Shown in pieces: positions 1 through 7,204 of a stretch of 8,942 bases of DNA. The translations under genes were made by a program, and so were the position numbers. The notes below the pieces were generated by a model. That model was not told the DNA's origin and searched no databases. It worked only from the letters and a program-made list of their open reading frames with translations. The number at the start of each line of letters is the position of its first letter. Position 1 is the stretch's first letter. The stretch spans positions 1-8,942 of the forward strand of contig JBHIER010000110.1 of the NCBI GenBank assembly GCA_046760705.1, in the 5' to 3' direction. This DNA comes from JBHIER01 sp046760705 [NCBI: bacterium]. Its GTDB lineage: Bacteria; JBHIER01; G020348925.

Positions 1-90
1 TCACCATCGATGGAGGAATAAAATTTTCGCATCCTTTAGCTTTATTGTCAATAATAGCATCCTGACAAAAGTAGTTTGCAAGACTGAGAA

Positions 91-128
91 TTTTTTGAGA
101 ATTTCAAAAAAAAATAAAAAAATTTTTT
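91..128. other. AT-tract region with AT-only-like inverted repeat
   Basis: This stretch contains a T run, a run of nine A (106-114), a run of seven A (116-122) and six T (123-128). TTTTTTGA (91-98) and TCAAAAAA (104-111) form an 8-bp inverted repeat with a 5-nt loop. Phased A/T tracts just upstream of a -35 box are the usual look of an UP element or of intrinsically bent DNA, and this block ends inside the -35 box at 127-132. The inverted repeat is too AT-rich, and lacks a following T run on either strand, to be called a terminator. The remaining upstream bases (1-90) hold no gene I can support. Confidence 0.45.
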
Positions 129-157
129 GACAGACTTTTTTCCATATGATATATGAT
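127..157 (+). promoter_or_regulatory. Candidate sigma-70-type promoter for the three-gene operon
   Basis: A perfect TTGACA lies at 127-132. The -10 is less clear: TATATG at 150-155 gives the ideal 17-bp spacer, while TATGAT at 152-157 is nearer consensus but gives 19 bp. The A/T tracts directly upstream could act as an UP element. Transcription would begin near 162-165 and leave a leader of roughly 140 nt before gene 1. This is the best promoter-like element upstream of gene 1 on this strand, and the next two genes follow with gaps too short to need their own. Confidence 0.5.
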
Positions 158-162
158 TTTAG

Positions 163-300
163 AAACTAGAGGGAAAATTGGGGTCGAGAAAGCAATAGAA
201 CGACATATACTTATTATGGTTGATTTTTTCTCATTTCTGCGTGCTCCTCTAACTTCTATAAATCTTCACCCGCTATTTCTATTCTTTCTGAAAGGATGAA
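163..300 (+). other. Long 5' leader of the operon, pyrimidine-rich in its second half
   Basis: No coding region is supported here. From about 220 to 290 the sequence is strikingly rich in C and T, ending just before the purine-rich ribosome site at 291-296. A short GTCG (183-186)/CGAC (201-204) complementarity is the only clear pairing I see in the first half. I do not recognise a known riboswitch. The length is more than a simple leader needs, so an RNA-level control element or a protein-binding site is possible but unproven. Confidence 0.3.
291..296 (+). promoter_or_regulatory. Ribosome binding site deciding the start of gene 1
   Basis: AAAGGA lies 4 nt before the ATG at 301 and 7 nt before the next in-frame ATG at 304. 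The second spacing is more typical, so translation may begin at 304 (one residue shorter). A third ATG at 296-298 is out of frame and reaches a TGA after one further codon. Confidence 0.6.
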
Positions 301-3300
301 ATGATGAAAACTCAAAAAAGATACAATTCCATCTTTCTAGCAATATTGGTCACTTTTTTTATTTTTTCAATCTGCCCGAATAAAAACCTCTGCTCCCTAA
401 ACACGCAATACACTCAGACAGAGAATATTGAGAATGCTCTCTTTAAATCCTTAAAAGAAAAACTCGAGCTGGCCAGGAAGAACAAGCTTGATTTTTACGC
501 CCCGAAAAGCTACCAAAAGGCTGTTCAGCTCTATGAATCTGCCCGAACCGATTTTAAAGCAGGTGCCAGACTCACAGACATCCGACAGAAAATCGATAAG
601 GCCAGCGAACATCTCGAGCAGGCTTTCAAGGCCGCTCAGATCTCCCGAAGTCTGTTAGAAGACTTGGTAAGAATCCGGCTGAAACTTTTCGAATTGGGTG
701 CCAATCGTTACGCTTCTCAAGAGCTCAGCAAATCAGAGCGTTATGTGCGAGAAGCTGTTTCCAAAGTTGAAGAAGGTGATATACGCTCTGCCCGGAGTGA
801 AGTTGAGAAAGCCTATGAGCAGTATCGCGAAGCTACCATAAAATGGCTTAAGAGTGGAATTCTTGAAAAGACCAAGGAAAATTTGAAAGGACTGAGGAGA
901 AAAGTAAGCCAGAAGGCTTATGAAAGATGCCTGGATGAGCTGAAGAACCTGGAGGAAAGTATAGATATCTCCACAACTGAAAAATTCAACCCTTTAGAAC
1001 TAAAGGACAACATTCTAGTAAAGCTTAAAGATATTTTAGAGCCTTTCTATCCGCCATTCTACAGAGACCTCCCTCAAACACTTCTCATAGGCGAATTTCA
1101 ATTAATTGTGGAGGCGTATACAGACAGAGGACACTGGGATTTTGACCAAAATCAGGCTGTTGGTCTCTCCGGAACAGCCTGGCTGAGCTTCAGCTGCGGC
1201 CTTTCGTTAATCCCTTTTATACCCCAGGGATTTCTGGAGATTAAGAATATGTTCGAGGTAGTTTCTGAAGTTACTGACCCCGAAAATCAGATCAGCCTCG
1301 AAGAAGCTCGCCTCATCAGTCCGCATGTCCGGTTAGGAGAAAAACTGGAGCTTGTGCTTGCATCTGAATCGAGAAAGCCGGAGAGCATACTCAAGGCTAA
1401 GGTGGATCTTCTCAACAAGCTGAAGCTGAAAGAAGAGAAGAAAGGCGACATCCTTGTTCATTTTGATAATGTAACTATCACCCAGGTTCCAGGACGGGCG
1501 AATGTGGGTCGCATTATTCAGGGCAAAGCTGCTTATCCGACCGAACCTCCCCAACCTGAAATCATCAATCTCTCAATCGAGGGCTTCACTGTCTGGATAG
1601 ATTCCCTTAATCTATCGCCTACTTCACCTGAAGCCGTGGCCCACATCAATCTTCAACTTCCCCAGAGCATTGGCTCTCCAGAGACCTGTGAACCAGTTGT
1701 GATTGACCTCGGCCTGGTGTCCATAACTCCCAATTGCGAATTCTATATCGAAAACCTTAATGAGCACTTTGGACCATGGATTGTGGATGACTTAGGAATG
1801 TTTGTAACCGGAACAGGTCATATTTTTGAAGTTGACTTCAGCTCCACAAAAAGTCCGGCCCCAAAGTCTCCCTCCTGGAAAGGCCTGATTCTTAAAAACG
1901 GCACAGCCACCGGGAATGGACTGGTCTCAGAGAATTCCAACACCGGCTATCTTACCGGAGATTACGTTTTCAGCGAAGCTGAAGTAACAGGTACTGGTTT
2001 TGCGGCTGAATTAACTCTCAGCGGAGCACTCTCTTTTCATCCCTCTCATCCCCCTGGATACCTGATCACGGTCGAAGGAGGAAAGCTTATTGTTTCTGAA
2101 AGCAGAATCACTTCTGGCCAGTTAGGTCCAGGGAAAATCGTTCTTCCCGAAACGGCTGTGTGCAAAGATGGGAATCCAGGTAGTTCTGTTGAGGCCAAGT
2201 TCTCATCCCTAACTGTTGAGGAGGACCTTGATCTCGCCTGCCAGGCTGCTTTCCCCACAGGGACTTTTATTGCCTGGGGAGAACTCACCCATCCAGGTGA
2301 AGAGGTTATTGCTTGGAAAGGGGAAGTTAATGAGGCCTATCTCTACCTCCCGGCAAGACCCGTAGCTTCCTTCTCACCTGATACAGGAAGCACTTTCTTA
2401 AATTTTACTCTCGCTGTAACCCTGAATGATGTCATCATGCAGCTCGAGACCCTCGAGCTTGCAGGAATTACACTCCGGGCTCCGAAAAATCTCACTATTT
2501 ACTCTCCAGACAGGCCAGGAGGGACGACAAACCCCATCAAGATGACGAATATCTCAGGCTGGCTCCACATCGGAAATCGCGGCGTGGATGGAGAACTCAA
2601 AGTCAACCAGTGGGGAAGCACTGAAGATATCGGCGACAATTCAAGGGAAGGGTATGTGGGCAAACAGCCTTTCAGGATGACACTCACCGGTGATATCGAG
2701 AGAAAAAAACCGATATTTTTCCAGTACGCCACGAGTGCTGTCTATGATTCTGAGATTAATGGAACTCTAGACATCCCTGAGCCATGTGATATCTCCAAAC
2801 TGCCTTTTTCTGATATGGAGGCTACCTCCACCGCAAATCTGGTGGGGGGAGACATCACCATTCCCTCAGGCGTTGAGCTTGCTTACTGGAAGCTCGGGTT
2901 TGAAGCGACAGGTGCAGATCCTACCCAGGCTGGGGTTATCAGTGAACGGACAGGTCGTCTTATATTCACAGAATCCGGGATTAGTGAGTATGTCCATTTT
3001 GAAAAAGTCTTCCCTCTCATCTGGTGTGAAATACTTGCCGATGGGAACATTGGAGAGCTTTTTCTCGACCTAAATTCCTACGGGCAGAAATTTGACGGTC
3101 TGCCATACTCAACCCATAATCTGGCTCTCTCAGAATATATTCCCGGAAATACTGATGGCTTCCTGGCTGTGTGCGGCACAGTTCACTTTAATTTTTTCGG
3201 CCAAAACTTTATCAACATCCAGGATGCCCGCTATGATGCCTCAAGCTCTGCCCCTTATTTCAGCAGATATGTCAAGGTACCCAAGAGCGGACTAGCATCG

Positions 3301-4470
3301 TGTGAACAGACCGACCTCACCCTTCACGGGGAATGGCACGATGCCCTGGGAAATGGACTTGCTGTCTTTGATTTTCCTGATGCAGAGATGCAATACAACG
3401 AGACAATCCAGGAAGGTTTTATGGGCACAGGCACTTCAAGTATCTCCTTCATCCATTCGGACGGAATCAACTCTACTGTAGAAATACACAGAGATGCCAC
3501 AGACATCTGCCTGAGCGCCACAGCCACTCATGACATTGATTTCGGCCTTTTCCCTTCTCCTTTTTCCTGTCTGGCTGGGATAAGTGAACTCTATGGCTGC
3601 GCCCGGATCGTCGGCCCTCAACTGGAGCGCATCGCCCTGGGAGGATATCTGGAACAGTCTGCGAGCGGGGGAAGCAGTGTCTTTGCACCTAAAAGCGGAT
3701 ATGCAGTCAGCATCAACATCTCAACCACTCCAAACTCATGCACCTTCCATGCTTCAGGAGACATGCTCCTGAGCATAGCAGCCACAGCCATTGATGTCTC
3801 TGGCTCTGTTACCCTCAGCGTGGACTTCACCCGATTGTCTGCTGAAGGAGATGTAGAAGCCCGTATCGACTGCAATGCAGTCCTGGCCGGGCTTTCGGGA
3901 GAGGGCCAGATTACCTGGTACACTGACCGCACAACTCAATATTTCCAGGGAAAAATGAGCATGGAAATCTGCAGCTGGACCGGTGGACTCGGGCTCGAAG
4001 GCGGACTTTTTATCGGCCACAATGTGCCCAAAACAAAGGCCTGGGTGCTTCAGACTGGAAGCGAACACTTTGGAGTATCAGATTCAATCCTCCCTGATAC
4101 GCTTACCGGAATATACGGCTACGGTCAGCTCTCATTTGGAGTCCAATGGTACATCTTTGGAGGAGGAGTGGAAGTTTACGCTGGAATGGGTGCCTTTTCA
4201 GAATCACCTTCAGGTCTTGCTACCCTCTGGAGTGATTTTGCAGGCCTCGGCTTCCCCTACATAATCGGCAGCCTGGGCCTTCATGTCTACGGAGAAATTC
4301 TTGGAGGACTCGTATCTGCCTCGGCATGGGCAGACCTGGACCTCAGAGGCCCGTCCCCTATCTATTACGAAGGAACGTTTGGCCTTGAAGGTTGTGTACT
4401 CTGGGTAATATGTGCTTCAGTTGACGTCACCGCCGGACTCAGTCCAAGCAGAGGTTTCTACATAGAATAG
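301..4470 (+). CDS. Giant exported beta-rich protein with DUF4398-like helical N-terminus
   Basis: I do not recognise a named family for the whole protein (1389 aa). Residues 1-24 are a basic start plus hydrophobic stretch, an export signal or N-terminal anchor without a clean AxA site. Residues 40-250 are charged and helical. They contain two DUF4398-like units: 'FYAPKSYQKA' (65-74) and 'RYASQELSKS' (136-145), each followed by Ala-spaced helices, as in periplasmic and outer-membrane-associated proteins of that family. From about 255 to the end the sequence is alternating hydrophobic/polar beta strands with many Gly, Thr and Ser and no obvious catalytic motif. The last 190 residues are especially rich in glycine and aromatics, as in beta-barrel or layered beta-sheet proteins. 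There are 19 Cys, 17 of them after the signal, suggesting disulfides outside the cytoplasm. It leads the operon, 25 nt before the FN3 gene. A scaffold, surface or envelope role is inference. Confidence 0.85.
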   Translation: MMKTQKRYNSIFLAILVTFFIFSICPNKNLCSLNTQYTQTENIENALFKSLKEKLELARKNKLDFYAPKSYQKAVQLYESARTDFKAGARLTDIRQKIDKASEHLEQAFKAAQISRSLLEDLVRIRLKLFELGANRYASQELSKSERYVREAVSKVEEGDIRSARSEVEKAYEQYREATIKWLKSGILEKTKENLKGLRRKVSQKAYERCLDELKNLEESIDISTTEKFNPLELKDNILVKLKDILEPFYPPFYRDLPQTLLIGEFQLIVEAYTDRGHWDFDQNQAVGLSGTAWLSFSCGLSLIPFIPQGFLEIKNMFEVVSEVTDPENQISLEEARLISPHVRLGEKLELVLASESRKPESILKAKVDLLNKLKLKEEKKGDILVHFDNVTITQVPGRANVGRIIQGKAAYPTEPPQPEIINLSIEGFTVWIDSLNLSPTSPEAVAHINLQLPQSIGSPETCEPVVIDLGLVSITPNCEFYIENLNEHFGPWIVDDLGMFVTGTGHIFEVDFSSTKSPAPKSPSWKGLILKNGTATGNGLVSENSNTGYLTGDYVFSEAEVTGTGFAAELTLSGALSFHPSHPPGYLITVEGGKLIVSESRITSGQLGPGKIVLPETAVCKDGNPGSSVEAKFSSLTVEEDLDLACQAAFPTGTFIAWGELTHPGEEVIAWKGEVNEAYLYLPARPVASFSPDTGSTFLNFTLAVTLNDVIMQLETLELAGITLRAPKNLTIYSPDRPGGTTNPIKMTNISGWLHIGNRGVDGELKVNQWGSTEDIGDNSREGYVGKQPFRMTLTGDIERKKPIFFQYATSAVYDSEINGTLDIPEPCDISKLPFSDMEATSTANLVGGDITIPSGVELAYWKLGFEATGADPTQAGVISERTGRLIFTESGISEYVHFEKVFPLIWCEILADGNIGELFLDLNSYGQKFDGLPYSTHNLALSEYIPGNTDGFLAVCGTVHFNFFGQNFINIQDARYDASSSAPYFSRYVKVPKSGLASCEQTDLTLHGEWHDALGNGLAVFDFPDAEMQYNETIQEGFMGTGTSSISFIHSDGINSTVEIHRDATDICLSATATHDIDFGLFPSPFSCLAGISELYGCARIVGPQLERIALGGYLEQSASGGSSVFAPKSGYAVSINISTTPNSCTFHASGDMLLSIAATAIDVSGSVTLSVDFTRLSAEGDVEARIDCNAVLAGLSGEGQITWYTDRTTQYFQGKMSMEICSWTGGLGLEGGLFIGHNVPKTKAWVLQTGSEHFGVSDSILPDTLTGIYGYGQLSFGVQWYIFGGGVEVYAGMGAFSESPSGLATLWSDFAGLGFPYIIGSLGLHVYGEILGGLVSASAWADLDLRGPSPIYYEGTFGLEGCVLWVICASVDVTAGLSPSRGFYIE

Positions 4471-4495
4471 AAAAGTTACAAAAGAGAGGATAAAT

Positions 4496-7168
4496 ATGTT
4501 TAGAAAAATTTCTTTTGGTAAAATTAAAATACTCCTTTCTATTTCCTTTATATTCTTCATTTTTTCTATCATTCTTTCCCTCAGCCTTTCAACCTTCCCT
4601 GCTTCTGCTGTTCAACTCCCCAGGAAGATGTCGCCCGAAAAAAACAAAGGAGATGTGCTTTACGCCACCTCTTCAGGAATTGACCGCACCGGAAAGACAT
4701 TCATCCTCCTCTACTGGAATCCGGTAGAGGGAGTGAAAGGGTACAATCTCTACCGCATGAAAAAGGGGGAGAGGAAATTCCCTAAAAAACCCATAAACGG
4801 AAAAAAACTTATCTCTTCGGTCAAAACGTGTGACGAATTAAAGGCTATTATTGGGGAAGGCACGCGAGAGTGGGAGATGCTGGGCAATGCCTTCTCAGCC
4901 ATCGCTCAAGAAAAAAAATCATTAAGCGAAACTGGCAAAACCGTGAACAAGAAGTATTACGGAGGCCGCCCTTTAAAGGAAAGTGAGCCCGGAAAGGAGC
5001 AGATTTACGATAAAGAAAAGCTAAAGAAAATAAAAACTCAAACTATCGACATGGAGAGTAAAACACTCACTCAACTATCAAGGATAGGAAAGATGAGGCC
5101 AGACCTCTATCTCACTTCTGTGAACCCCTGTAAAGCACTTGAGCGGGGACTCACTGCTGAGGAAGAGATGGCATTCAACATGATGGCCTCAGTTAACCTC
5201 AAGATTCGCCTGGCCCGGGGTCTGGGCTTTATCGATTACGATGTCAAGGCAGATGAGAAGTATATCTACGAGCTGAGGGCGGTGAAGACCAAGGACGAAG
5301 AAATGCTCATAGCCACCAGTGTTGAAGTCTGGGCAGGCCACTTTGTCCTTCCCAGCCCTCCTATGGGCTTTACCCTTGAAGCCGGAGATAACAAAGTTCT
5401 GGCCACTTGGGAGAGGAACCCTTCTGCTTTCAGCTACAGGGTGCGGAGGTCGACAAGTCCTTACGGACCTTACCAGCTTATCCACGAAGAACCAATCCTC
5501 TACGATATTTCAACCGACCTTGATGGTAATCCCATTGACCCGCCCAAGCCTGGTTTTGTAGACTTCCAGAGATGGACCGAAGACGGCTATCCTGATACCC
5601 ACCAGGTGGACGGTGTAGATGTCTCAGGGCCTGAAAACTATGTCACCTACTACTACCAGGTTGCATCCTGTGATATCCTGGACAGAACTGGAAGCTGGAG
5701 CTCTTATCAGTCTGCCACTCCAACTGACCAGACACCACCTAAAACTCCAGGCGACTTTAAGATTGAATCCTCCTCAACAGGTTTAACTCTCTCATGGCAG
5801 AAGGTAACCAGGGATATCAACAGCCATGTAGAACTGGATACTTCCCATACCTACAAGATCTACCGCTCAGATGATATAAACAAGATAGAGGATATTGGCT
5901 CCCTCGCAAGCTACTTAGCCCATACACTGACGGCAAACCCCACCGATACAACCACCATGACCATTACCTGGAAAGATACTCATCCTGACCTTTTCCCCCC
6001 ATACGGAGAAAAGGATTTCTGGTACAGAATCCAGGTCGAGGATGCTCATGGAAACATAAGTTCTCCCTCTGCAGTCATTTCCGGAAGAGTACCGGATACA
6101 ACACCTCCTGGTTCAACCCATGTTACTGGAGCTGATGGGTTTGCAGACCACATAACCGTGATGTGGGACCCAAATCCGGAACCAGACCTCGCCGGCTATC
6201 AGATCTACCGCAGTACCTGCGACATGGGAGTATTTTACCAGCCTCGCTCCCAGAAACCTGAGCAAGAGCTCTGTAATTTCGTCCTCCTCGGCGAAATCCT
6301 TTTAAAAGAAGCTGACAAAAGACTTGGCGAGACAGGGAATATTTATTTTGAAGACTCATCCCTCCCCGAAGGTTCCCCCATCTGCTATTCCTACTGGGTC
6401 AGGGCCTTTGACATGGCGCGAAATGTCTATGATGGAAACATAGGCTGCCCGGCTTCCCCTTCCGAATATACCTGTCAGCGTCTTTATGAGGAGACACCTC
6501 CACCCGCTCCCATTATATCTGCACTCAAAGCTAAGAATAACTCGGTTTTGATCGAGTGGATATCCTCGCCAGTCCAGGACCTGCGGGCTTTTCATGTCTA
6601 CCGTTCCAAAAAAGAAACGGATGTTCCAACCTTTGTCGCCTGCGTTTTTACTGACGGGAGTGTGAGTTCAAGCAAGTGGACTGGGATAAAGCCCGACTGC
6701 GCCGATATACCGGGTGTTCCTGACCCGACAACCATCAGAATCTCATTCACTGACTCGGGCCTCAAGCCAAACGAGGTCTACTGGTACCGCGTCTCTGCTC
6801 TGGATTGGCTGGGAAACGAAAGCGAAAAAGAAGATATCTCCCACATCCCCGCTATAAGCACCTTCACCTACAGTAAAGACCTGCCAGAGACTCCGATTGT
6901 GCTGCCACCCAGCGGCCCACCCCCTGAGGGATGCGGTCTTGTCGTTAAGTGGCAGCCTATCTTTAATCCCACTGCGCTTGAAGGATTTGTTGTCTTCCGG
7001 AGCTCATCCGAAACCGGTCCATTCCGACAGGTGAGCGGGGTGGTTAAGGGAAATGAGTTCATCGACAGCTCTGCCATCAAAGGCCGGAATTACTGGTACT
7101 GTGTTCAGTCGATTGACAAGCAAGGTAAGCACTCAAAGCCTTCGGCACCCGTTCTTTATACATATTGA
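4496..7168 (+). CDS. Exported multi-domain fibronectin type III protein
   Basis: This 890-aa protein has a strong signal peptide with probable cleavage after 'ASA' (residues 36-38). About six FN3-like domains follow: 53-108 plus 246-280 (split), 285-409, 414-532, 535-667, 668-788 and 796-890. Each shows the paired strand signatures of this fold, for example 'YKIYRS' (453-458), 'YQIYRS' (568-573), 'FHVYRS' (699-704), 'FWYRIQVEDAHGN' (508-520) and 'YWYRVSALDWLGN' (762-774), and most begin after a Pro-rich 'TPP' or 'SPP' linker. Domains run to 95-135 residues, longer than the usual 90, because of loop insertions. Residues about 110-245 are a helical, Lys/Glu-rich insert inside the first domain. 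There are 12 Cys in the mature part. A clear ribosome site, GAGAGGA (4484-4490), sits 5 nt before the ATG. FN3 arrays typically serve as adhesive modules or spacers. No enzyme domain is visible, and its partner or ligand is unknown. Confidence 0.9.
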   Translation: MFRKISFGKIKILLSISFIFFIFSIILSLSLSTFPASAVQLPRKMSPEKNKGDVLYATSSGIDRTGKTFILLYWNPVEGVKGYNLYRMKKGERKFPKKPINGKKLISSVKTCDELKAIIGEGTREWEMLGNAFSAIAQEKKSLSETGKTVNKKYYGGRPLKESEPGKEQIYDKEKLKKIKTQTIDMESKTLTQLSRIGKMRPDLYLTSVNPCKALERGLTAEEEMAFNMMASVNLKIRLARGLGFIDYDVKADEKYIYELRAVKTKDEEMLIATSVEVWAGHFVLPSPPMGFTLEAGDNKVLATWERNPSAFSYRVRRSTSPYGPYQLIHEEPILYDISTDLDGNPIDPPKPGFVDFQRWTEDGYPDTHQVDGVDVSGPENYVTYYYQVASCDILDRTGSWSSYQSATPTDQTPPKTPGDFKIESSSTGLTLSWQKVTRDINSHVELDTSHTYKIYRSDDINKIEDIGSLASYLAHTLTANPTDTTTMTITWKDTHPDLFPPYGEKDFWYRIQVEDAHGNISSPSAVISGRVPDTTPPGSTHVTGADGFADHITVMWDPNPEPDLAGYQIYRSTCDMGVFYQPRSQKPEQELCNFVLLGEILLKEADKRLGETGNIYFEDSSLPEGSPICYSYWVRAFDMARNVYDGNIGCPASPSEYTCQRLYEETPPPAPIISALKAKNNSVLIEWISSPVQDLRAFHVYRSKKETDVPTFVACVFTDGSVSSSKWTGIKPDCADIPGVPDPTTIRISFTDSGLKPNEVYWYRVSALDWLGNESEKEDISHIPAISTFTYSKDLPETPIVLPPSGPPPEGCGLVVKWQPIFNPTALEGFVVFRSSSETGPFRQVSGVVKGNEFIDSSAIKGRNYWYCVQSIDKQGKHSKPSAPVLYTY

Positions 7169-7192
7169 GAAATTGAAAATAAAAATTTATCT

Positions 7193-7197
7193 AAGGA
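7193..7197 (+). promoter_or_regulatory. Ribosome binding site for gene 3
   Basis: AAGGA here lies 7 nt before the ATG at 7205. A second purine cluster (AGAGGA, 7199-7204) abuts the ATG and is too close to serve. This supports 7205 as the start, which also gives a full signal peptide. Confidence 0.6.
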
Positions 7198-7204
7198 AAG
7201 AGGA

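Noticed and set aside
4-13. Perfect 10-bp palindrome CCATCGATGG
   Set aside because: It is short, isolated and at the edge, with no second copy or nearby promoter to give it meaning.
1-130. Open frames at the left edge, including a + frame from 2 to a TGA at 128-130 and a - strand ATG at 32-30 running off the edge
   Set aside because: The translations are low-complexity and follow the A/T tracts. The minus-strand ATG has AAAGG directly abutting it, which is too close for a ribosome site.
3618-4068. Two minus-strand open frames of 104 codons within gene 1
   Set aside because: They lie wholly inside a well-supported gene, have no ribosome site I can see, and read as shadow translations without domain signals.
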